NCBI RefSeq assembly: GCF_001404985.1 | Contig: NZ_JRLF01000014.1 | Span: 124,001 to 188,000 of the forward strand | Length of the DNA stretch: 64,000 nt | Reading direction: 5' to 3' | Origin: Flavobacterium aquidurense | GTDB taxonomy: Bacteria; Bacteroidota; Bacteroidia; Flavobacteriales; Flavobacteriaceae | Part shown: positions 8,490-15,864 of the stretch, piece by piece | How positions within the stretch are numbered: the first letter of the stretch is position 1 | Layout of the letters: each line of letters begins with the position of its first letter | The notes under the pieces: model-generated | What the model was told of the DNA's origin: nothing | Databases searched by the model: none | Seen by the model: the letters and a program-made list of their open reading frames with translations, nothing else | Program-made: the position numbers and the translations under genes

Positions 8490-8867
8490 ATGAAATTTAC
8501 AAAGATTATAGCCACTTTTGCCATAGCAGGTTTAGTATTGGTAAGCTGCAAAAAAGAAGAAGATAAAAATCTGGCAAACATAAAATCAGAAACCACAGCT
8601 GTAAAAGAACATAAAGCAATTGCTGCCGAAAATGTTCAAACCGCAAGTTTCGAGATCGAAGGAATGACTTGTGCAATGGGATGTGCAAAAACTATCGAAA
8701 AAGAATTATCTAATCTTGACGGAGTAGAAAAAGCTACTGTTGATTTTGATAAAAAAACCGCTACTGTTGTTTTTGACAAAACGGTTCAAAACCAAGATAA
8801 TTTGACAAAAGTTGTTCAGGCAACCGGAGACGGAAAAACATATAAAGTATCAAATTTCAAATCGTAA
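8490..8867 (+). CDS. HMA-domain lipoprotein
   Basis: A 125-residue protein. MKFTKIIATFAIAGLVLVSC is a lipoprotein signal with the cysteine at residue 20. After a ~35-residue linker comes a heavy-metal-associated domain with GMTCAMGCAKTIEKEL, so the metal cysteines are spaced CxxxC rather than the usual CxxC; this spacing recurs in flavobacterial HMA proteins as I remember them. It probably holds copper or another soft metal in the periplasm. An upstream TTG (8451) would add 13 residues before a good signal peptide and overlaps the promoter, so I chose the ATG. Confidence 0.85.
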   Translation: MKFTKIIATFAIAGLVLVSCKKEEDKNLANIKSETTAVKEHKAIAAENVQTASFEIEGMTCAMGCAKTIEKELSNLDGVEKATVDFDKKTATVVFDKTVQNQDNLTKVVQATGDGKTYKVSNFKS

Positions 8868-8885
8868 TTTTGAAATTTAACCTAT

Positions 8886-8917
8886 AAAAAAGGGCGTTCA
8901 ATTGAACGCCCTTTTTT
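8886..8917. terminator. Bidirectional terminator between HMA lipoprotein and gldD
   Basis: A perfect palindrome of 16 + 16 bases (AAAAAAGGGCGTTCAA and its complement) serves both converging genes, with A- and T-runs on either side. Confidence 0.9.
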
Positions 8918-8933
8918 ATGCTTGTGCTTTTTT

Positions 8934-9494
8934 TTATTTCCACTTCAGAGTTTCCATCAACCTTTGCATATCATTTTTGATATAACTCGCCGCCGGCATA
9001 ATAGAATCAAAATTAGGCTTTGCATAAAAATAAACTGATCCGGTTATAAAATGCTTTGTACTGTCTGTTACGTAAAACTGAGAGTTTGTAGCCGCGTTTC
9101 CGTCAACTTGATAAAACATACCGTAAACCTTTTTTTGCGGGTTTAAATACGGTTGTTCTAATATATCATCTGCTTTAATAACATGCTCATAAGTTAGTTT
9201 TTGAGCATCTTTTAGCAATTTCTCAATATTGCCATTTACAGGTTTATAAGTCAGGTAGATAGTGGCTTTCATTTTTGGATATGTAATTGCAAATCCGCAA
9301 TCTTTTTCACCTTTAATTACTGCCGCCTCATTCATTTCAAAAGCAAAGGGACAATTGTTTTCAAAACCAACATATTTTGCTTCGGGATAATCTAAACGCA
9401 AATAACCTGAAGGCTTAGGCACCACATCATTTTTACAACTTAAAACAGTCAATGCCAGTAAAATTGTTGCTATTGAAATTGTTTTTTTTAACAT
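8934..9494 (-). CDS. gldD: Gliding motility lipoprotein GldD
   Basis: A 186-residue lipoprotein with lipobox LTVLSC near residue 20. The sequence PKPSGYLRLDYPEAKY and the later GMFYQVDGNAATNSQFYVTDS are characteristic of GldD, required for Flavobacterium gliding and type IX secretion. The gene follows gldE with no gap (gldE ends at 9495, gldD starts at 9494), so translation is probably coupled. The gldE-gldD order is as known in F. johnsoniae. Confidence 0.95.
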   Translation of the reverse strand: MLKKTISIATILLALTVLSCKNDVVPKPSGYLRLDYPEAKYVGFENNCPFAFEMNEAAVIKGEKDCGFAITYPKMKATIYLTYKPVNGNIEKLLKDAQKLTYEHVIKADDILEQPYLNPQKKVYGMFYQVDGNAATNSQFYVTDSTKHFITGSVYFYAKPNFDSIMPAASYIKNDMQRLMETLKWK

Positions 9495-10790
9495 TTAATC
9501 TATTGTTACTTTTATTTGTTTCACACGCTTTTTATCCACCGTTTCTATCGTAAAGACACAATTATCAAAAGCTACTTTTTGATCTTTTTTAGGAAAATTA
9601 CCCAGGATTTCTAAAATAAACCCTGCTAATGTTTCGGCTTCTCCTTTATGTGATTCGAAAATATCTTCATTAACATCAACAATTCGATAAAAATCTTTCA
9701 TGTTGATTTTTCCTTCAAATAGAAAATTCTTCTCATCTATTTGAGAAAAGTTTAAATTTTCATCGTCAAATTCATCACTAATATCCCCTACTATTTCTTC
9801 AATAACATCTTCAAGAGATACTAATCCTGATGTTCCTCCATATTCATCAACTACAATTGCCAAATGACTTTTAAGACTTTGAAAATCCTTTAATAAGTTA
9901 TCCAGTTTTTTATTCTCAGGAACAAAAAAAGCTTCTCTTATCAAAGACCACCAATCAAATTCTTCTTTATCAATATGTGGCAATAAATCTTTTACAAATA
10001 AAACGCCTTCAATCTGGTCGATATTATCTCTGTAAACCGGAATTCTAGAAAATCCTTTTTCAATTATTTTCGGACAAATAACCGAAAATGGTTCTGATAT
10101 TTCTAAAGCAAAAATATCAATCCTCGGGCTCATAACCTGCTTTGTATCTGTGTTTCCAAAAGAAACTATCCCTTCCAGTATTTTTTGTTCTTCGCTTGAT
10201 GTACCCTCAGAATCTGTAAGTTCTAAGGCTTGTGAAAGCTGATTTATTGAAAAACTATTCTTTTGTTTTCCCAATTTGTTGTGCAAATATAGTGTAACAC
10301 TGCGCATGGGCAAACTAATTGGCGATAGTAATGTATCTAAAAATGCAATTGGGTATGCAACGCGTTTTGCAAATTTTATATTGTTTCGACTGGCATAAAC
10401 TTTTGGTAAAACTTCTCCAAACAACAAAATAAGAAAGGTAACCAGAATAATTTCAAGAATAAATTTAAAGACTGGTGAATTTACGCCTGCAAAAATATTT
10501 TGTCCTATAAAGGAGAACAATATAACGACTCCAATATTAAAAAAATTATTGGCGACTAGTAAGGTTGCGAGAAGTTTTTTGGGTTTATCTAAAAGATTGG
10601 AAATAATTTTTCCTTTCGGATTATTTTCCTGCAGTGTTTCATCAATGTCTTTTTGAGATAAAGAAAAAAGCGCAACTTCGGCACCTGAAACAATTGCCGA
10701 AAGAAACAGCAAAATAAATATTCCAACAAAACCAATTATCAAATTGGTGTCTAATGTGGTATTAAAAAATAAACTGGGCTCCGGGTCCAA
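9495..10790 (-). CDS. gldE: Gliding-associated CNNM/CBS-domain membrane protein GldE
   Basis: A 431-residue protein with an N-terminal DUF21 (CNNM) membrane part (about residues 20-190), a CBS pair (about 205-335) and a C-terminal CorC_HlyC domain. Typical words are FLSAIVSGAEVALFSLS, RIPVYRDNIDQIEGVLFVKD and VDEYGGTSGLVSLEDVIEEIVGDI. The family is linked to magnesium/cobalt efflux, and the copy beside gldD is GldE. No ATG is available; the start is a TTG (10790) after a 23-bp gap to ssb, giving MDPEPSLFFN. Confidence 0.94.
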   Translation of the reverse strand: MDPEPSLFFNTTLDTNLIIGFVGIFILLFLSAIVSGAEVALFSLSQKDIDETLQENNPKGKIISNLLDKPKKLLATLLVANNFFNIGVVILFSFIGQNIFAGVNSPVFKFILEIILVTFLILLFGEVLPKVYASRNNIKFAKRVAYPIAFLDTLLSPISLPMRSVTLYLHNKLGKQKNSFSINQLSQALELTDSEGTSSEEQKILEGIVSFGNTDTKQVMSPRIDIFALEISEPFSVICPKIIEKGFSRIPVYRDNIDQIEGVLFVKDLLPHIDKEEFDWWSLIREAFFVPENKKLDNLLKDFQSLKSHLAIVVDEYGGTSGLVSLEDVIEEIVGDISDEFDDENLNFSQIDEKNFLFEGKINMKDFYRIVDVNEDIFESHKGEAETLAGFILEILGNFPKKDQKVAFDNCVFTIETVDKKRVKQIKVTID

Positions 10791-10813
10791 ATTAAAAAAG
10801 ATTAGTTAAACAA

Positions 10814-11254
10814 TCAAAAAGGTAAATCATTTACAGGTAAACCTTCATTTGTCGCATCAAAGTTAGTGTTTTTTGCTGATTCTGATTCCTGATGCGGTTT
10901 ATGATTTCCAGTTTCTTTTTTGGTAGTCAAGAAAGTAAACTCTGTTACCTGAATCTCAGTTGTATATTTCGTTGTACCATCTTCTGCCTGCCATTGACGC
11001 GATTTTATACGCCCTTCTATATAGATTTTATCTCCTTTAGAAAGGTATTTTTCGCAAATTTCGGCGGCTTTATTACGCACAACTAAATTATGCCACTCCG
11101 TTGAAGTTATTTTTTCGTTGGTCGTTTTATTGATATAAACCTCATTTGTAGCGAGCTGAAAACGTCCAATGCAATTTCCTCCATCAAAATAATGCATTTT
11201 CACATCATCGCCCAAATGGCCAATTAGCATCACTTTATTTAATGTTCCGTTCAT
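10814..11254 (-). CDS. ssb: Single-stranded DNA-binding protein
   Basis: A 146-residue protein with an OB fold (MNGTLNKVMLIGHLGDDVKM, then TEWHNLVVRNKAAEICEKYL and KGDKIYIEGRIKSRQW). The acidic C-terminal tip ends NDLPF, the conserved peptide that docks SSB partners. It binds single-stranded DNA in replication and repair. It heads the ssb-gldE-gldD run and has its own promoter behind mutY. Confidence 0.96.
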   Translation of the reverse strand: MNGTLNKVMLIGHLGDDVKMHYFDGGNCIGRFQLATNEVYINKTTNEKITSTEWHNLVVRNKAAEICEKYLSKGDKIYIEGRIKSRQWQAEDGTTKYTTEIQVTEFTFLTTKKETGNHKPHQESESAKNTNFDATNEGLPVNDLPF

Positions 11255-11276
11255 AATTATTTAGTGGTATTTACCC

Positions 11277-11284
11277 CAAAGATA
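11277..11284 (-). promoter_or_regulatory. -7 element of ssb-gldE-gldD
   Basis: TATCTTTG on the minus strand, a clean TAnnTTTG match, 23 bases before the ssb ATG. Confidence 0.55.
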
Positions 11285-11292
11285 CATTTTTT

Positions 11293-12339
11293 TTAGCAAT
11301 TTATTTCCTGCTTTTCTATAAAATTATAAATCACAATAGGAAAAGGAAATGTTTTTAATTTACTGGTATTCAATCCGTTTTCGATTATTTCTTCAATTTT
11401 AATTTTCCAAAACTGGATATGAAGATGTTGGTGCGAGAGTTTATGAATTACAGTTGTTTCGCTACATTCCTCTATACTTAATATAGTATAAGAAGAGAAA
11501 AAATCGTTCTGAGCCGCTACTGAAACAACATCAAAGCCTACAATTTCAGTAGTTTCAAATAAAGGAAACTCGTATAAATTATGCCAGATTCCTTTAGCGG
11601 TTCTTTTTTGAATTAAGGTATTTCCCAAAACATCTTCTAAAATAAGATAATTAAAGAAACGGTTTGTTACTTTAAGTTTTTTAGATTTTACCGGCAAAAC
11701 AGATACTTTCTTTTTTTGCAAAGCTGCACAACTTTCATTAAAAACACAAACAGAACAATCAGGACTTTTAGGCACACATTGCAAAGCACCAAATTCCATT
11801 ATAGCCTGATTAAATATTGCAGGATTATCTTTTGGCATTAATTCGTAAGCGAGCGCTGTAAATTCTTTCTTTGTTGCCGGCAAAGCAATATCAGATTCTA
11901 TATCAAAATAACGCGAAAGCACTCTAAAAACATTTCCGTCGACAACAGGAACAGCTTCATTATAAGAAAAAGATGCAATTGCTGCTGCAGTATATTCACC
12001 AACTCCTTTTAATTTTAATAGTGCATCATAGTTCTCAGGAAAAATTCCATTTAGCTCATTTGCGACATATTGAGCCGTTTTATGCAAATTTCTGGCTCGG
12101 GAATAATACCCTAATCCCTGCCAAAGTTTCAAAACCTGCTCTTCTGAGGCATTTGCCAAATCAAATACGGTAGGAAATTCCTGCGTAAAAGCAAAAAAAT
12201 ATGGCGTTCCTTGCGCAACTCTAGTCTGTTGCAACATAATTTCTGAGAGCCAAATATGGTATGGATTGGCCGTTTTTCGCCATGGTAAATCACGTTTGTT
12301 TTGTAAATACCATTTTATCAATATGTTAGAAAAATTCAT
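11293..12339 (-). CDS. mutY: A/G-specific adenine DNA glycosylase
   Basis: A 348-residue protein that removes adenine mispaired with 8-oxoguanine. Seen: WRKTANPYHIWLSEIMLQQTRV (catalytic Glu region), helix-hairpin-helix LLKLKGVGEYTAAAIASF, the catalytic Asp in VPVVDGNVFRV, and the 4Fe-4S loop C-x6-C-x2-C-x5-C in CVPKSPDCSVCVFNESC. The C-terminal third is the NUDIX-like 8-oxoG recognition domain. I start at MNFSNILIKW; the in-frame ATG seven codons upstream adds MYSKYFA and overlaps promoter-like sequence. Confidence 0.95.
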   Translation of the reverse strand: MNFSNILIKWYLQNKRDLPWRKTANPYHIWLSEIMLQQTRVAQGTPYFFAFTQEFPTVFDLANASEEQVLKLWQGLGYYSRARNLHKTAQYVANELNGIFPENYDALLKLKGVGEYTAAAIASFSYNEAVPVVDGNVFRVLSRYFDIESDIALPATKKEFTALAYELMPKDNPAIFNQAIMEFGALQCVPKSPDCSVCVFNESCAALQKKKVSVLPVKSKKLKVTNRFFNYLILEDVLGNTLIQKRTAKGIWHNLYEFPLFETTEIVGFDVVSVAAQNDFFSSYTILSIEECSETTVIHKLSHQHLHIQFWKIKIEEIIENGLNTSKLKTFPFPIVIYNFIEKQEINC

Positions 12340-12398
12340 TGCAAAATACTTAGAATACAAAAGTAAATGTTTATGTAATTAAAATTTAACGAATTAGC

Positions 12399-12430
12399 TT
12401 GATTAATTATTTTTTTAATTCCTATATTTG
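12399..12430 (+). promoter_or_regulatory. Promoter of the HU gene
   Basis: TTG at 12399-12401, a 21-base spacer and TATATTTG at 12423-12430 match the Bacteroidota consensus. The leader is about 45 bases. Confidence 0.7.
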
Positions 12431-12480
12431 CAAACTCAAAAAAATAGTACACCATTTATAAAAATAAAATAGGAAAGAAA

Positions 12481-12771
12481 ATGACGAAAGCAGATATCGT
12501 AGCGAAAATTTCAGAGAAACTAGGTCTTGAAAAAGGAGATGTTCAAGCAACAGTAGAAACTTTTATGGAAGAAGTTAAAACTTCATTAGAAACTGGGGAC
12601 AATGTTTACCTAAGAGGTTTCGGAAGTTTTATCGTAAAAACCAGAGCTGAAAAAACAGGTAGAAACATTTCTAAAAATACTACTATCAAAATTCCAGCAC
12701 ACAACATTCCTGCTTTTAAACCTGCAAAAGTTTTTGTGGAAGGAGTAAAAACGAATAACGAAGCAAAATAA
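12481..12771 (+). CDS. HU-family DNA-binding protein
   Basis: A 96-residue nucleoid protein: MTKADIVAKISEKLGLEKGD at the N-terminus, then the GFGSFIVKTRAEKTGRN beta-arm and the DNA-inserting proline in NIPAFKPAK. It bends DNA as a dimer. Good promoter and purine-rich GGAAAGAAA before the ATG. The small COX24/mS38-like gene follows 28 bp later and is likely co-transcribed. Confidence 0.95.
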   Translation: MTKADIVAKISEKLGLEKGDVQATVETFMEEVKTSLETGDNVYLRGFGSFIVKTRAEKTGRNISKNTTIKIPAHNIPAFKPAKVFVEGVKTNNEAK

Positions 12772-12799
12772 TATTAATTAATCATAAAATCGACACGAT

Positions 12800-12892
12800 A
12801 TGCCAAGTGGTAAAAAAAGAAAGAGACATAAGGTAGCTACGCACAAAAGAAAAAAAAGAGCGAGAGCTAACCGTCACAAAAAGAAAAAGTAG
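12800..12892 (+). CDS. 30-residue basic peptide, AURKAIP1/COX24 (mS38-like) domain
   Basis: The frame reads MPSGKKRKRHKVATHKRKK followed by RARANRHKKKK, 30 residues with about 60% lysine, arginine and histidine. This is the short peptide conserved in Bacteroidota under the AURKAIP1/COX24 domain name, related to the mitochondrial ribosomal protein mS38, and is therefore probably a small ribosomal protein. It is easily missed because of its length. It lies 28 bp after the HU gene, and its stop codon sits inside the stem of the terminator that follows. Confidence 0.85.
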   Translation: MPSGKKRKRHKVATHKRKKRARANRHKKKK

Positions 12893-12909
12893 TTTTAAAC
12901 TACTTTTTT
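12883..12909 (+). terminator. Terminator overlapping the stop of the mS38-like gene
   Basis: An A-rich/T-rich hairpin with AAGTAGTTT and AAACTACTT arms and a T6 tail; the TAG stop codon is part of the left arm. Confidence 0.75.
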
Positions 12910-13092
12910 CTTTTTAAACGTTCATTGAAATTGGAATTTAGTCCCAGTAAACTGTCACAGTCCGCAGCGTAAAACTGCTCACTAATACTGCAAACTATTT
13001 ACTAACATTCCCCCGGGTTCAATACCTGTTAAAAAATATTGTTTAATCCATCTGTAAATAAGATTTTAGATCTTAGTCCCGATAATTATCGG

Positions 13093-13150
13093 TATAGATT
13101 TTAGATTTAAAAAAATCTAAAATCTATTCTCTATACTCTATTTTCTGAAA
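13093..13150 (+). repeat. Inverted heptamer array in front of rng
   Basis: Two NNTAGAT units (13093-13106) face five TCTNNNN units (13116-13150: TCTAAAA, TCTATTC, TCTATAC, TCTATTT, TCTGAAA). The inner 14-bp arms 13095-13108 and 13113-13126 are perfect inverted repeats. The rest of the 280-bp spacer before rng shows no gene. Confidence 0.75.
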
Positions 13151-13171
13151 AAACAGATAAAAATTTACAGT

Positions 13172-14716
13172 GTGAATAAAGAATTAATCATTAGATCTAG
13201 TTCTGAAGCCGTAGATTTTGCCTTATTAAAAGATGGAAAACTAATTGAATTACACAAGGAAGAAGAGAAAAGCAACTTTCAGGTTGGTGATATTTTTATT
13301 GCCAAAATACGAAAACCCGTTGCTGGTCTTAATGCTGCTTTTGTAAATGTAGGCTTCGAAAAAGATGCTTTTTTACATTATCACGATTTAGGACCTAACT
13401 TAGCTTCCCAACTGAAATTCATAAAACTTGTAAGCGCAGGTAAAATAAAAGATTTCTCCCTAAAAACCTTTCAGTTTGAAAAAGAGATTGACAAAGATGG
13501 CATCATTACTGATATTTTAAGTGCCAATCAATCTGTTTTAGTTCAAGTTGTAAAAGAACCTATATCGACCAAAGGTCCAAGGATAAGCGCTGAGCTTTCA
13601 TTGGCAGGAAGATTTATTGTTCTCGTTCCGTTTTCTGACCGTGTTTCTATTTCTCAAAAAATAGAAGACAAAAAAGAAAAGGATCGTTTAAAAAAACTTG
13701 TTCTATCGATCAAACCTAAAGGATTTGGTGTTATTGTTCGCACAGTAGCCGAAGGCAAAAACGTAGCCGAATTAGAAAAAGATTTGCAGAACCTGCTTGG
13801 CAGATGGACTGCAATGTGTAAAAAATTACCAACTGCTCATCATCCTTCAAAAGTATTAGGAGAGCTCAACAGAGCTTCTTCGATATTAAGAGATGTATTC
13901 AACGATACCTTTAGTGGTATTCAGATAGATGACGAAGAGTTGTACCATCAAACGAAGGAATATCTGCAAGAAATTGCACCTTCAAAACAATCGATTGTTA
14001 AGTTTTATCAATCAAATGACACTCCAATTTTCGAGAAATACAATATAGAGAGACAAATCAAAACTTCATTTGGAAGAACCGTTTCCATGAGCAAAGGTGC
14101 TTATCTTATAATCGAACACACTGAAGCTCTTCACGTTATAGACGTAAACAGCGGAAACCGTTCGAATAAAGCAACCAATCAGGAAGACACAGCCATGGAA
14201 GTAAATATGATTGCTGCCGCTGAAATTGCCAGACAACTTCGTTTGCGTGATATGGGCGGGATAATCGTAGTTGATTTTATTGATATGTCTAATCCTGAAA
14301 ACAGGAAAGTCTTGTTCGACTTCTTGCGAGAAGAAATGAGCGACGATAAAGCAAAGCATAAAATCTTACCGCCTAGTAAATTTGGTTTAGTTCAAATTAC
14401 CAGACAACGCGTAAGACCAGAAGTTAATATTAAAACTAGAGAAGAAGATCCAAACAATGAACATGGCGAAATTGAAGCGCCAATTTTAATCATTGATAAA
14501 ATCGCATCTGATTTAGACAGAATTTTAAAAACCCACAAGGGTGTTGTACTTAATGTACATCCGTTTGTGGCTGCATACCTCAGTAAAGGTTTTCCATCAT
14601 TACGTTCAAAATGGTTTTTTGAACATAAGAAATGGGTGAAAATCATACCTCGTGACGCTTACACGTACTTAGAATACCATTTCTATGATAAAAAAGGAAA
14701 TGTTATTTCAGAATAA
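13172..14716 (+). CDS. rng: Ribonuclease E/G family protein (RNase G)
   Basis: A 514-residue endoribonuclease. It starts at GTG with MNKELIIRSSSEAVDFALLK, then an S1-like RNA-binding domain (VGDIFIAKIRKPVAGLNAAFVNVG), then the catalytic core with HVIDVNSGNR, the metal-binding DMGGIIVVDFIDM segment and the KFGLVQITRQR motif. Length and the lack of a long C-terminal scaffold fit RNase G rather than RNase E. It processes rRNA and turns over mRNA. It sits between the HU block and a good terminator, as next to gld genes in F. johnsoniae. Confidence 0.93.
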   Translation: MNKELIIRSSSEAVDFALLKDGKLIELHKEEEKSNFQVGDIFIAKIRKPVAGLNAAFVNVGFEKDAFLHYHDLGPNLASQLKFIKLVSAGKIKDFSLKTFQFEKEIDKDGIITDILSANQSVLVQVVKEPISTKGPRISAELSLAGRFIVLVPFSDRVSISQKIEDKKEKDRLKKLVLSIKPKGFGVIVRTVAEGKNVAELEKDLQNLLGRWTAMCKKLPTAHHPSKVLGELNRASSILRDVFNDTFSGIQIDDEELYHQTKEYLQEIAPSKQSIVKFYQSNDTPIFEKYNIERQIKTSFGRTVSMSKGAYLIIEHTEALHVIDVNSGNRSNKATNQEDTAMEVNMIAAAEIARQLRLRDMGGIIVVDFIDMSNPENRKVLFDFLREEMSDDKAKHKILPPSKFGLVQITRQRVRPEVNIKTREEDPNNEHGEIEAPILIIDKIASDLDRILKTHKGVVLNVHPFVAAYLSKGFPSLRSKWFFEHKKWVKIIPRDAYTYLEYHFYDKKGNVISE

Positions 14717-14722
14717 AAAATC

Positions 14723-14755
14723 AAAACCGCCTCTCGAAAGACTGGCGGTTTTTTT
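14723..14755 (+). terminator. Terminator of rng
   Basis: A 9-bp stem (AAAACCGCC / GGCGGTTTT) with a 12-base loop and a T7 tail directly after the stop codon. Confidence 0.9.
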
Positions 14756-14777
14756 GTGACTATTTTTCTTTTTTTTT

Positions 14778-14835
14778 GCCACGAATTGCACGAATGAACA
14801 CGAATTAATTTGTCGAATTTTGTGCAATTCGTGGC
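14778..14835. repeat. Dispersed hairpin repeat, CCACGAATT family
   Basis: Perfect 14-bp inverted ends (GCCACGAATTGCAC at 14778-14791 and its complement at 14822-14835). The inner part repeats CACGAAT at 9-10-bp intervals. A related element is at 31220-31291. From 14836 to 15059 I see only AT-rich sequence and a weak hairpin. Confidence 0.8.
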
Positions 14836-15059
14836 GAATAATTTTATTTAGGAACAATTTCCAGCTATCCTTTTCAAACGAAGTTCACTGAACTCCAATT
14901 AAAATAAAAATTAAATGAAGTAATCTTTTATTTTTCTAAAGAAAAAAAATAAAAGGATTTTTCACTTCTATCCGCGCCAGCACTTAGTTTTCATAAGAAC
15001 ATTATTTATTTTTAAATACTTTTCTTATATTTAATCAAACAAAATACTCAATACTTATA

Positions 15060-15851
15060 ATGCTATTAAACACATCAAAACCTTATTTTAAAAATAAGTC
15101 TCTTTATATTCTGTTCGTTTTAATGCTTTTTACAATTAATACTTCTGCACAAAATGATACTCTTTTTTTTGATCAAAATTGGAAAAACACTATTAAAGAG
15201 TCTGCTATTTATTACAGAACTAAGCCTGTAAAAATAAAAACTAAAAATGCAATTGGTTACAAATTAGCAGCTACTGATTCACTTTACATAATTAATGATT
15301 ATTATTTAAAAAATAACAAACTTCAATTTGAAGGCTATTCTGAAGACAGCGAAGGCAAATATCTTGTTGGAAAAGCAAAATGGTACGATGAGAATAATAA
15401 CCTTTTGGATTCAAGAGATTTTAATTATAAAAATTACAATAAAAGTAAATTTGAATTTCCAAAATGGCCAATTCTATATCTGGACTATAAAATTGCAAGC
15501 AAAAATCAATTTATTGGAGGCCTGGAATTTTGCTTAGATTGTGAAAGCAAAAACAAATTATTTTTAGGATTAGGATTCGGAGTCACTTCTTATAATCATA
15601 CTTACTACGGCTTACCTGATTTACATTTATCCTATAACACTGAAAAATTCTTATTTATAAAAAGTGGTATTTCAGATAAACATGCATATGCCTTAGCAGG
15701 AGCGACACTTTTAAATTTTTTAGATTTAGGTTTTGGTTATTCACAATCTTTTAATAAAGACAAAATTCCGGTAATCAATGGTTTTACTTTTGGAGCGACT
15801 TTCAGATTTTCAAGCAATCAAAAAGTATATACCCAAATCAAAATCATGTAA
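15060..15851 (+). CDS. Secreted protein of unknown function, beta-rich C-terminus
   Basis: A 263-residue protein. A longer N-terminus precedes the hydrophobic signal (LYILFVLMLFTINTSAQ, cut after about residue 30). The middle part holds a MORN-like stretch (NKLQFEGYSEDSEGKYLVGKAKWYDE). The last ~120 residues alternate polar and apolar positions with many glycine and aromatic residues (LFLGLGFGVTSYNHTYYG, FGATFRFSSNQKVY), as in small outer-membrane barrels. I do not recognise a family. No clear TAnnTTTG promoter was found. Confidence 0.7.
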   Translation: MLLNTSKPYFKNKSLYILFVLMLFTINTSAQNDTLFFDQNWKNTIKESAIYYRTKPVKIKTKNAIGYKLAATDSLYIINDYYLKNNKLQFEGYSEDSEGKYLVGKAKWYDENNNLLDSRDFNYKNYNKSKFEFPKWPILYLDYKIASKNQFIGGLEFCLDCESKNKLFLGLGFGVTSYNHTYYGLPDLHLSYNTEKFLFIKSGISDKHAYALAGATLLNFLDLGFGYSQSFNKDKIPVINGFTFGATFRFSSNQKVYTQIKIM

Positions 15852-15864
15852 TCAAATCTGAATT

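Noticed and set aside
13062..13080. The GATTTTAGATCTTAG stretch as a separate regulator site before rng
   Set aside because: It shares the wording of the neighbouring heptamer array and is more simply part of it.
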